Below, in pieces: positions 1 to 5,064 of a stretch of 5,064 bases of DNA. A program made the translations under genes and the position numbers. The notes under the pieces were generated by a model, which was not told the origin of the DNA, searched no databases, and worked only from the letters and a program-made list of their open reading frames with translations. The stretch covers positions 1 to 5,064 of the forward strand of contig CAILTC010000418.1 in the NCBI GenBank assembly GCA_903837025.1. Direction: 5' to 3'. Each line of letters begins with the position of its first letter. The stretch's first letter is position 1. This DNA is from an uncultured Bacteroidota bacterium. Lineage in GTDB: Bacteria; Bacteroidota; Bacteroidia; Flavobacteriales; Flavobacteriaceae.

Positions 1-19
1 AAAAGCCTTTTGGTAATTA

Positions 20-184
20 TTAAATATAAGGATTTTGCTTGCAAGAATAACAAATAAGTGTTCCGTCTTCTTGATTAGACTCGGCGTAACTAAAAAATTC
101 ATGACACTTTTTGCATGGTAAGCCATCCATATATTCTCGAATGGCGTGGATCGTGCCCTCTTCTATATAGATAATATTTTCATT
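20..184 (-). CDS. Small zinc-ribbon-like protein, start codon unclear
   Basis: I do not recognise this gene by name. Read on the minus strand, the frame ending in TAA at 22-20 gives 54 residues beginning NENIIYIEEG and ending KQNPYI. It has two cysteine pairs, CKKC (residues 24-27) and CYSC (45-48), separated by 17 residues, the spacing expected of a small zinc ribbon; metal binding is inferred. Base composition looks coding from about 181 downwards and turns very AT-rich above it. The frame stays open to 220 (stop at 223-221) but has no ATG, GTG or TTG before the internal Met codon at 130-128. An ATG at 183-181 lies one base out of frame and hits a stop after six codons. Translation could start at ATT (175-173), at Met 130-128 (36 residues, keeping all four cysteines), or the 5' end may carry a one-base deletion. 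It follows pta in the same direction, 87 bp away. Function unknown. Confidence 0.5.
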   Translation of the reverse strand, partial: NENIIYIEEGTIHAIREYMDGLPCKKCHEFFSYAESNQEDGTLICYSCKQNPYI

Positions 185-201
185 TAAAAATTTATTATAA
201 A

Positions 202-241
202 GATTAAAAAATTCAAATATTTAAAAATTAATTTTTCAATC
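202..241 (-). terminator. AT-rich inverted repeat after pta, possible terminator
   Basis: The 12 bases at 202-213 pair with 230-241 along their full length if one G-T pair is allowed, leaving a 16-base loop. On the minus strand this lies 31-70 bases past the pta stop codon and is followed by T-rich sequence. It has almost no G or C in the stem, so it would be a weak terminator, and AT-rich DNA makes chance inverted repeats common. The whole stretch 185-271 is otherwise featureless A and T. Confidence 0.3.
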
Positions 242-271
242 TTTAAATATTTCAATTTTTAAATTAAGAAG

Positions 272-2365
272 CTACAATCCCTGCGCTTGAATAGCTGTAA
301 TGACTACCGTATTTATAATATCATCAACAGTACAACCGCGGCTTAAATCATTTACCGGTTTATTTAATCCTTGTAACATGGGGCCAATTGCTAGTGCGCC
401 AGTTTCTCTTTGAACCGCTTTGTAGGTATTATTTCCTGTATTCAAATCAGGAAAAATCAAAACACTGGCGTGTCCTGCTACTTCCGAATTGGGCATTTTA
501 CTTTGTCCCACAACAGGATCAACGGCTGCATCATATTGTATTGGACCTTCAATTTTTAAATCAGGACGTTTTTGTCTGACAATTTCTGTTGCTGTTCTTA
601 CTTTGTCCACTTCATCCCCTTTTCCCGAAGAACCAGAAGAATACGAAAGCATGGCGATTTTAGGTTCAATTCCGAAAGCCAAACTAGAATCGGCTGATGA
701 AATTGCAATTTCTGCCAATTGTTCTGCCGTAGGATTTGGATTAATGGCGCAGTCACCAAAAATAGAAACTCGATCTTCTAAACACATGAAGAAAATAGAG
801 GAAACAACCGAAGAATTAGGTTTGGTTTTAATAAATTGCAAAGCGGGCAAAATGGTGTGTTGCGTAGTATGTGCCGCTCCCGAAACCATGCCGTCAGCAT
901 CGCCTTTATAGACCATCATCGTGCCAAAATAAGAACCATCTTCCATTAAATCTTTAGAGATTTCTAAGGTCATTTTCTTCTCTTTTCGCAACTCATAATA
1001 GGTATCTACATAATCATCATAATGCTCCGAAGTTCTCGGATTGATGATTGTAACTTTAGAAAAATCGAAAGTCAAACCTAATTCCGCAACCTTACTTTCA
1101 ATTTGTTTTTTGTCGCCAATAATAGAAATATCAACCACATCCATCGCCAATAAGCGAGCAGCAGCAATGATAATTCGGTCGTCATTTCCTTCTGGCAAAA
1201 CGATATGTTTGCGATGTTGTTTGGCTCGTTTGACCAAATTATATTGAAACATTTTTGGTGTCATTCCTTCTGCTTCAAACTTGATGAATTTTTCGGTTAG
1301 ACTATCTATATCTACATATCTTTCGAACGTGTCGATTGAAGTTTGAATCTTTTGTTTATTATCGGCATAAATTTTCGGTTTAATATCTCCTATTCGATTC
1401 GAAATCATATAAGTACCGCCTTCTACTGCGATAATAGGCACCACTGTAGAAAGTCCTTCAATCAGTTTCAGAATGCTATCTTCCGGGACAATATTACCCG
1501 TTAGAATTATCCCCGAAATCGAAGGATAATTTATCGATTCATTGGCTTGTAAGGCTCCAAGAATAATATCAGCTCTATCACCAGGAGTAATTACGAGAGC
1601 ATTTTCTTTTAAATTCAATAAATAATTTCGCAATTGCATGGCTCCAATACTAAAACTTCCAATTTGATTATTCAAAAATGCTGCACCAAATAAAACCTTG
1701 GCATTAAGCACTTTTACAATTTCTTGAATCGTTGGATTGTTTAAACTCGAAATAATTGGAATTGCATTTATCAAAACGCTTTCAGGCAAGCTTTTTTTCA
1801 AACCTGCTGTTATTAGTTCCAGGTTTTCGGATTGTACTTTATTGGCAATTACCGCCAAAACCTCGACCTCTTTTACTTTGAAAGAATCATAAACAAGATA
1901 AAGGCTATCGACTAATTCTTCTAATGTTTTCCCAATTCCGGAACCCACAATAATCGTCGGGATCCCTAAGTTTTTGGCAATTAGGACATTCATATCTAAT
2001 TCTATAGCCGTTCCTTCACCAGTAAAACTGGTACCTTCGACTAATATAAAATCAAATCGTTCTTCGAGTCGTTTGTATTTTTCGATAATCAAATCGATTA
2101 CTTCCCCAATTTTACCTTTATTTTTTTTCTTAATCAACTTGCTTTTGGTGATCGCATAGGCATCCTGATAAGAAATGTCTAAACCAAAATTCTTGATTAC
2201 CGTTTCGATGTGATTATCGAGATTTCCTTCATCAAAGTCTTCGACAATGGGTCTAAAATAACCTACTTTGGCCGTTTTATTGATCAGCATACTCATCAAG
2301 CCCAAAGTGACAATCGATTTACCACTATTTTTTTCGCTAGTGGCAATATATATAGCCTTATTCAT
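272..2365 (-). CDS. pta: Phosphate acetyltransferase (full length, three-domain type)
   Basis: Phosphate acetyltransferase interconverts acetyl-CoA plus phosphate with acetyl phosphate plus CoA in the cytoplasm; with acetate kinase it links acetyl-CoA to acetate and ATP. The 697 residues are close to the long enterobacterial form (about 714). Residues 1-220 are a BioD/CobQ-like P-loop domain starting MNKAIYIATSEKNSGKS, which keeps a usable SGKS loop (14-17), whereas E. coli Pta has lost the lysine. Residues about 225-340 are the DRTGG domain, with GDRADIILGAL near 262-271. Residues about 366-697 are the catalytic PTA_PTB domain: HIVLPEGNDDRI (387-398), DGMVSGAAHTT (491-501), the serine-rich SYSSGSSGKGDEVDKVR near 574-590, the VDPVVGQSKMPNSEVAGHA region (615-633) and FPDLNTGNNTYK (638-649). 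The ATG at 2365-2363 puts the P-loop at the proper N-terminal distance; the stop is TAG. No ackA is visible; it could lie beyond the left edge. The gene may be co-transcribed with corA, 51 bp upstream. Confidence 0.97.
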   Translation of the reverse strand: MNKAIYIATSEKNSGKSIVTLGLMSMLINKTAKVGYFRPIVEDFDEGNLDNHIETVIKNFGLDISYQDAYAITKSKLIKKKNKGKIGEVIDLIIEKYKRLEERFDFILVEGTSFTGEGTAIELDMNVLIAKNLGIPTIIVGSGIGKTLEELVDSLYLVYDSFKVKEVEVLAVIANKVQSENLELITAGLKKSLPESVLINAIPIISSLNNPTIQEIVKVLNAKVLFGAAFLNNQIGSFSIGAMQLRNYLLNLKENALVITPGDRADIILGALQANESINYPSISGIILTGNIVPEDSILKLIEGLSTVVPIIAVEGGTYMISNRIGDIKPKIYADNKQKIQTSIDTFERYVDIDSLTEKFIKFEAEGMTPKMFQYNLVKRAKQHRKHIVLPEGNDDRIIIAAARLLAMDVVDISIIGDKKQIESKVAELGLTFDFSKVTIINPRTSEHYDDYVDTYYELRKEKKMTLEISKDLMEDGSYFGTMMVYKGDADGMVSGAAHTTQHTILPALQFIKTKPNSSVVSSIFFMCLEDRVSIFGDCAINPNPTAEQLAEIAISSADSSLAFGIEPKIAMLSYSSGSSGKGDEVDKVRTATEIVRQKRPDLKIEGPIQYDAAVDPVVGQSKMPNSEVAGHASVLIFPDLNTGNNTYKAVQRETGALAIGPMLQGLNKPVNDLSRGCTVDDIINTVVITAIQAQGL

Positions 2366-2416
2366 TATTTATGTATTAATTATTTTCTACTAAATCTATA
2401 ATTGAATTCTATTTTT

Positions 2417-3487
2417 TTAAAACCAACGCCGTCTTTTAAAATAATAAATCATTCCTAAAACGATCAAAAACATAAAACCAACAACGGTATAATACCCATG
2501 TTCAAATTCTAATTCTGGCATGTATTTAAAGTTCATTCCGTAAACACCCACGATAAAAGTAAGCGGAATAAAAATTGCTGAAACAATTGTCAGCGTTTTC
2601 ATTATCTCGTTCATCTTGTGTGTTTGAGCTGAGAAAAAGAAATTGGAAGCACTTTCTAGTGAACCCATATCGGATTCTATTTGTTCTAAAAGCTCTAAAC
2701 TTTTCTGATGTAATCGAGCAAAAAAAGTGAAGTTTTCAGTTTCCATTACATTAAAAACATTGTCATCTTTAATGCTTTTTATATCATACAATGAATCTCT
2801 AAGCGGAATAATGGAACGTTTTAGGAAATTAAAATTATCCCTGTGTTTTTCAATTCTTTCGAGAATTATTGTGTTGGCACTTTTCTTGGTTAGATTAATC
2901 AATTCTTCGAGTTTATCTTCTTCATTTTCTATGGTGATATAGAAATTTTCCATAACAGCATCAAGAAGAATATAAAGCAAATAATCCGCTTTTTTGGTTC
3001 TGACAATTCCAGAATGGGTACGAATTCGTTCTCGAATATGAGTAAAAAAATCGCTTCTTTTTTCTTGGAAAGAAATTAGAATTCCGTCTTTTATCAAAAA
3101 ACTAATCTGCTCTACACTAATATTATCGGAGTTTTCGGTGGGTAATAATGATTTTATATTGAAAAATAAAGTATCGTTCTGTTCTTCGATCTTTGTTCTT
3201 CGGGTGGTATTTAAAATATCGGCAAGCATAAAATTATCGATTTTGAAATAATCGCTAACCGTTTTCAGTAAATTAAGATCATTTAGACCATGAATATTAA
3301 GCCAATTTGTTTTAGCACTATCTATACTTTTGGATAAATCAGAAACTTTAAAATCGTCATATTCGGACAAATTCGAATCGTCATAAACGAACAATTGCAT
3401 TTCTGAATCGGCACTTTTATGAATTCCGGTATATTCCAGATCATAAGGTTGCAGCTTTTTGCCTTTCTTATATTTGATTTTTCTCAT
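2417..3487 (-). CDS. corA: CorA-family magnesium/cobalt transporter
   Basis: CorA proteins are homopentameric inner-membrane channels that take up Mg2+ and can carry Co2+ and Ni2+. The 356 residues match the length of Thermotoga maritima CorA (351). Residues 1-290 form the cytoplasmic alpha/beta funnel and long helices, rich in charged residues, with little hydrophobic sequence. The first membrane helix is about 297-316 (TIVSAIFIPLTFIVGVYGMN) and ends in the signature YGMNF (316-320), whose GMN (317-319) forms the selectivity entrance. MPEL follows at 323-326, as in classical CorA. The second helix is about 332-350, and the protein ends in the basic cytoplasmic tail KRRRWF. The ATG at 3487-3485 is the only sensible start; the stop is TAA. 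The gap to pta downstream is 51 bp with no terminator visible, so the two may share a transcript, though no functional link is obvious. The gene is divergent from the one at 3642. Nothing is truncated and the key motif is intact. Confidence 0.96.
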   Translation of the reverse strand: MRKIKYKKGKKLQPYDLEYTGIHKSADSEMQLFVYDDSNLSEYDDFKVSDLSKSIDSAKTNWLNIHGLNDLNLLKTVSDYFKIDNFMLADILNTTRRTKIEEQNDTLFFNIKSLLPTENSDNISVEQISFLIKDGILISFQEKRSDFFTHIRERIRTHSGIVRTKKADYLLYILLDAVMENFYITIENEEDKLEELINLTKKSANTIILERIEKHRDNFNFLKRSIIPLRDSLYDIKSIKDDNVFNVMETENFTFFARLHQKSLELLEQIESDMGSLESASNFFFSAQTHKMNEIMKTLTIVSAIFIPLTFIVGVYGMNFKYMPELEFEHGYYTVVGFMFLIVLGMIYYFKRRRWF

Positions 3488-3641
3488 CTAAATTATTTAT
3501 AAAGCGAAATTACGGAAATCTATATTATCGAATTGTGATATTTATCATTTGTTGAGATTATTCTCGTTCAAAGACCAAATTTATTTATAAACAATAAGTA
3601 CTTTTATAAAATTATTCATTTCATTCTTATTAAACACTAAG
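3488..3641. promoter_or_regulatory. Divergent intergenic region between corA and the 3642 gene
   Basis: These 154 bp must hold promoters for both flanking genes, which are transcribed away from each other. I found only imperfect matches to the Bacteroidota -7 box TAnnTTTG: TAGATTTC on the minus strand (3522-3515) facing corA, and TACTTTTA on the plus strand (3599-3606), 35 bases before the 3642 start. Neither has a TTG at the expected -33 distance. No operator-like repeat or riboswitch was recognised, and in particular nothing resembling a known Mg2+ leader before corA. Confidence 0.35.
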
Positions 3642-4274
3642 ATGATTCACAAAATTAATATAAGAATTACACAACCTTGCCAAGAAAATTGGGAAGCAAT
3701 GACATTGTCAGAAAAAGGAAAGTTTTGTGCTTTATGTCAAAAGAATGTAATCGACTTTACTACTTCTTCCGACAGGGAAATTTTGAACTATTACAATCAA
3801 AATTCAAAAATATGCGGACGTTTTCATTCTTCTCAAATCAATAGAAATTTGATTTTACCCAAAGAAAAAAGTTCCATTTGGTTAGCTGTAATATCAGCAA
3901 TTGTAAGCTTTTTGGGATTAGGAAGCCAAGAAATTTATGCTCAAGAATCTGTTAAAATAGAACAAACGGACAAAAAAAATCAAACGGATAGTATTAAAAA
4001 AGATACATTAAGAAAAATAACAGGAATTGTTTCTGAAAACAAAATTCCAATTCCTGGTGTCACTATTTCTATAAAAGGAACAAATCTTCGAACAGAAACA
4101 GATTTTGATGGTAATTATTCAATAGAAGCCAAAAAAGGTGATATTTTAGTATTTTCATTTATTGGTTATAAAGTTGTTGAAAAAAGAATTTCTGGAAAAC
4201 AAAAAGTTAATATTAATATGAAACAGGAACAAATACTAATGGGTGAGGTTATTATAATAAAAGATAGTAACTAA
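3642..4274 (+). CDS. Four-cysteine / single-TM / CarboxypepD_reg-like protein
   Basis: No gene name is known to me, but the build resembles small Bacteroidota proteins usually called carboxypeptidase-like regulatory domain proteins. Residues 1-70 carry C13, C29, C32 (CALC) and C58 in a pattern like PCxxxW..M....FCxxCxxxVIDFT..CGRF, which may bind a metal or form disulfides. Residues about 78-94 (SIWLAVISAIVSFLGLG) are one hydrophobic segment, followed by QEIYAQES, which looks like a signal-peptidase-type AxQ junction although the segment is far too internal for an ordinary signal peptide. Residues 102-124 are a polar, Lys-rich linker. Residues about 125-193 are a CarboxypepD_reg-like beta-sandwich of the kind before SusC/TonB-dependent receptor plugs: ITGIVSENKIPIPGVTISIKGT, then TDFDGNYSIEAKKGD and LVFSFIGYK. 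The tail MGEVIIIKDSN resembles the start of such a plug, but the protein stops there. Expected topology is N-terminus in the cytoplasm and beta domain in the periplasm. Function unknown. It ends 18 bases before the repeat-borne terminator. Confidence 0.85.
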   Translation: MIHKINIRITQPCQENWEAMTLSEKGKFCALCQKNVIDFTTSSDREILNYYNQNSKICGRFHSSQINRNLILPKEKSSIWLAVISAIVSFLGLGSQEIYAQESVKIEQTDKKNQTDSIKKDTLRKITGIVSENKIPIPGVTISIKGTNLRTETDFDGNYSIEAKKGDILVFSFIGYKVVEKRISGKQKVNINMKQEQILMGEVIIIKDSN

Positions 4275-4277
4275 AAT

Positions 4278-4331
4278 TAAAATCTAATTTCAAAAAAAAA
4301 AACCGAACTATTGCTAATTCGGTTTTTCTAT
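4278..4331. repeat. Terminator-containing direct repeat, left copy
   Basis: This 54-base stretch recurs at 4839-4890 in the same orientation. By eye the copies differ at three positions (4284/4845, 4317/4876, 4326/4885) and by two bases in the A-run (11 here, 9 there). The match includes bases on both sides of the hairpin, so it is more than two terminators that merely look alike. Confidence 0.8.
4292..4327. terminator. Bidirectional rho-independent terminator between convergent genes
   Basis: The hairpin pairs 4298-4310 with 4315-4327 around a TTGC loop, with a CCGAA/TTCGG core and one C-A mismatch (4308/4317) in the upper stem. The A-run at 4292-4302 gives an 11-base T tract when read on the minus strand, ending the DUF2283 transcript. 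The plus strand has a five-T tract (4323-4327) serving the 3642 gene. Confidence 0.85.
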
Positions 4332-4354
4332 AAAAAAATAAATTTATTTACTAT

Positions 4355-4549
4355 TTATGCTACTTCATATTCTACTTTAGCAGGATTAATGGAGGATTTT
4401 GAAGCGTTTAATATTTCTATTCCTACTAGATTTCCGTTTTTAGAATAATCTAAAATAAATCCTTTTTTATCCTCATCCGATTCTTCAATTGCATCCTCAC
4501 TCAAAGTGATGTACAATATATCCGTTTCTTTGTCGTATTTAACTTTCAT
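4355..4549 (-). CDS. DUF2283 family small protein (possible antitoxin partner)
   Basis: The 64-residue protein begins MKVKYDKETDILYITLSE, the hallmark of DUF2283: a short beta-rich domain with a D-x-LYI-x-L core, followed by GFILDYSKNGNLVGIEIL (residues about 30-47), where the acidic/glycine turn and the GIEIL strand are typical. It spans the usual family length, so it is complete. Its ATG (4549-4547) lies two bases after the stop of the DUF4258 gene, so the two are surely co-transcribed and probably translationally coupled. DUF2283 genes are often found beside DUF4258 genes, and the pair is often listed as toxin-antitoxin-like; an antitoxin role here is inferred from that pairing, not from the sequence. 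Composition is about 30% GC by hand count (4351-4550), between that of its partner and that of pta. Confidence 0.85.
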   Translation of the reverse strand: MKVKYDKETDILYITLSEDAIEESDEDKKGFILDYSKNGNLVGIEILNASKSSINPAKVEYEVA

Positions 4550-4551
4550 AA

Positions 4552-4788
4552 CTACTTGTATTTAGTGATTTTTGAAGTCCTATAAACCGTTTTTATATGA
4601 GATGGATTTTTATTAGCATTTATAAAAACCCTATATAAATAATTTTTTATAATTTTTTGAAAAATTTGTTGATTTTCATCTTCAATAACTATTTCATCAG
4701 GTTCATTTAAAACTAATTCTACAATTTCTTTTGAAATGGAACGCAATTTAATTTGTTCTAAACTATGCAATGAAAATTCATATAACAT
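4552..4788 (-). CDS. DUF4258 family small protein (possible toxin partner)
   Basis: The 78-residue protein fits DUF4258: an N-terminal strand with FSLHSLEQIKLRSIS (residues 5-19) holding the conserved H8 and an R16-x-IS turn, then a helix with EIVELVLNEPDEI (21-33), and strands ending in YRVFI (52-56) and KTVYRTSKITKY (66-77). The family commonly sits next to DUF2283, and small compact proteins of this kind are suspected of being RelE/BrnT-like toxins; neither the fold nor the activity can be shown from here. R53 and R70 are basic residues a catalytic or RNA-binding surface could use, which is inference. It is the first gene of a two-gene unit, with a Bacteroidota -7 box 17 bases before its ATG and AAAGGTG just before the start, unusually Shine-Dalgarno-like for this phylum. 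GC content is about 22% by hand count (4551-4790), far below 43% in a 60-base sample of pta (481-540), consistent with foreign origin. Confidence 0.85.
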   Translation of the reverse strand: MLYEFSLHSLEQIKLRSISKEIVELVLNEPDEIVIEDENQQIFQKIIKNYLYRVFINANKNPSHIKTVYRTSKITKYK

Positions 4789-4805
4789 ACACCTTTTTTG
4801 TTATA

Positions 4806-4813
4806 CAAATATA
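4806..4813 (-). promoter_or_regulatory. -7 box (TATATTTG) of the DUF4258-DUF2283 unit
   Basis: On the minus strand 4813-4806 reads TATATTTG, a perfect match to the Bacteroidota -7 consensus TAnnTTTG, ending 17 bases before the DUF4258 start codon. That would leave a leader of only about 10 bases. No TTG is present near -33; the position is occupied by a T-run. The box overlaps a perfect 14-base palindrome at 4807-4820 that could be an operator. Confidence 0.5.
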
Positions 4814-4820
4814 TATATTT
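4807..4820. repeat. 14-bp AT palindrome over the promoter
   Basis: AAATATATATATTT is its own reverse complement and covers most of the -7 box of the DUF4258-DUF2283 unit. A palindrome here is where an autoregulating antitoxin would bind, but pure A/T alternation also arises easily by chance in this DNA. Confidence 0.35.
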
Positions 4821-4838
4821 AATAGGCTAAAAAAATTA

Positions 4839-4890
4839 TAAAATATAATTTCAAAAAAAAACCGAACTATTGCTAGTTCGGTTTCTCTAT
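4839..4890. repeat. Terminator-containing direct repeat, right copy
   Basis: This is the second copy of the repeat at 4278-4331, 561 bases away and in the same orientation. Together they enclose the DUF4258/DUF2283 pair and its promoter exactly, with no other gene between. Confidence 0.8.
4853..4884 (-). terminator. Rho-independent terminator of dnaK
   Basis: A perfect 11-bp stem (4859-4869 with 4874-4884) closes a TTGC loop with a CCGAAC/GTTCGG core. Read on the minus strand, the A-run at 4853-4861 supplies nine T residues after the hairpin, a strong classical terminator 74-105 bases past the dnaK stop. On the plus strand the T tract is short, so it mainly acts for dnaK and shields the DUF4258 unit from read-through. 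Confidence 0.9.
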
Positions 4891-4896
4891 TTTAAG

Positions 4897-4916
4897 ATCC
4901 CGCGAAAACGCGGGAT
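4897..4916 (-). other. GC-rich hairpin in the dnaK 3' untranslated region
   Basis: A perfect 8-bp stem, ATCCCGCG (4897-4904) and CGCGGGAT (4909-4916), closes a four-base AAAA loop (TTTT on the minus strand). It is by far the most GC-rich spot in the surrounding DNA. No T tract follows it on the minus strand, so it is unlikely to terminate alone. It lies 13 bases before the real terminator in the dnaK transcript and may block 3' exonucleases. Confidence 0.6.
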
Positions 4917-4927
4917 AAGCAATTACA

Positions 4928-4948
4928 CAATTTTTTTATAAAAAATTG
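4928..4948 (-). other. AT-rich hairpin just after the dnaK stop
   Basis: Bases 4928-4936 pair perfectly with 4940-4948 around a three-base loop. A wider inverted repeat, ATAAGCA (4915-4921) with TGCTTAT (4955-4961), encloses it and reaches into the last codons of dnaK. Together with the GC hairpin and the terminator this gives the dnaK mRNA a run of stem-loops, though AT pairing makes chance likely. Confidence 0.35.
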
Positions 4949-4957
4949 GTTTTCTGC

Positions 4958-5064
4958 TTATTTTACTTCTTCGAATTCAACGTCTTCAACATTGTCTCCT
5001 TGAGCTTGTTCTCCTTGTGGTTGTTGAGCACCACCTTGAGCTTGTTCTCCTTGAGCGTACATTG
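4958..5064 (-). CDS. dnaK: Chaperone DnaK (Hsp70), C-terminal end only
   Basis: The minus-strand frame ending in TAA at 4960-4958 encodes the last 34 complete residues, starting MYAQGEQAQGG and ending NVEDVEFEEVK, and runs off the right edge. A flexible Gln/Gly/Ala-rich stretch followed by an acidic DVEFEEVK end is the signature C-terminus of bacterial DnaK, where the EEV-type tail helps client refolding. DnaK is the ATP-driven cytoplasmic Hsp70 that works with DnaJ and GrpE. The nucleotide- and substrate-binding domains lie outside the window. Within the tail QGEQAQG occurs twice, encoded by an identical 20-base stretch at 4998-5017 and 5034-5053, a 36-base (12-codon) step that suggests slippage or tandem duplication. 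The transcript ends at the hairpin at 4853-4884. Confidence 0.9.
   Translation of the reverse strand, partial: MYAQGEQAQGGAQQPQGEQAQGDNVEDVEFEEVK

Noticed and set aside
1..11. AAAAG-C-CTTTT at the left edge as a terminator hairpin
   Set aside because: The loop would be one base, which cannot form, and the sequence is cut by the window edge so a longer hairpin cannot be judged.
185..220. Upstream extension of the zinc-ribbon frame to 220
   Set aside because: The bases are nearly all A and T, overlap the inverted repeat after pta, and the codons give Phe/Asn/Lys-rich sequence typical of untranslated AT DNA.
223..236. 14-base palindrome (five A, TTAA, five T) after pta
   Set aside because: Such A/T palindromes are expected by chance in this stretch, and no gene start lies at a suitable distance for an operator.
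489..911. Plus-strand open frame of 140 codons inside pta
   Set aside because: It lies antisense to the strongly conserved catalytic domain of Pta and its translation has no recognisable family features; an overlap by-product. The same holds for the shorter plus-strand frames at 388, 1041, 1974, 2210 and 2727.
4332..4838. The repeat-flanked cassette as an insertion sequence
   Set aside because: It has no transposase, no terminal inverted repeats and no short target-site duplication; the flanking repeats are terminators.

Overview
The window looks like a piece of chromosome from a member of the Bacteroidota, most likely Flavobacterium or a close relative. The signs are AT-rich DNA, a DnaK tail ending in DVEFEEVK, starts without clear Shine-Dalgarno sites, a perfect Bacteroidota-type -7 box (TAnnTTTG) before one gene, and a small cysteine-motif/carboxypeptidase-regulatory-like protein of a kind I associate with this phylum. 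The genus is an inference from these features; no rRNA or other marker is present.

Layout from left to right. Positions 20-184 (minus) hold a tiny zinc-ribbon-like reading frame with two CXXC pairs but no in-frame ATG at its natural start. Positions 185-271 are very AT-rich and contain an inverted repeat that may end the pta transcript. Positions 272-2365 (minus) are a full-length phosphate acetyltransferase, pta. Positions 2417-3487 (minus) are a CorA-type divalent metal transporter lying 51 bp upstream of pta in the same direction. Positions 3488-3641 are a divergent intergenic region. Positions 3642-4274 (plus) encode a 210-residue protein with an N-terminal four-cysteine domain, one membrane segment and a C-terminal CarboxypepD_reg-like beta domain. 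Positions 4355-4788 (minus) hold two small genes two bases apart, a DUF4258 protein followed by a DUF2283 protein, which resemble a toxin-antitoxin-type pair. The right edge (4958-5064, minus) is the last 34 complete codons of dnaK, too short to stand out as an ORF but clear by sequence.

How the genes relate. pta and corA are housekeeping genes and may be co-transcribed. The DUF4258/DUF2283 pair is the accessory part of the window. It is poorer in GC than its surroundings (about 22% and 30% by hand count). It is bracketed by two nearly identical direct repeats of about 52-54 bp, each containing a whole rho-independent terminator hairpin. The simplest reading is that one bidirectional terminator once separated dnaK from the convergent 3642 gene, and that the two-gene cassette arrived with, or caused, a duplication of that terminator. 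This repeat-flanked cassette is the most interesting structure here. No tRNA, rRNA, CRISPR array, transposase or insertion sequence was seen.
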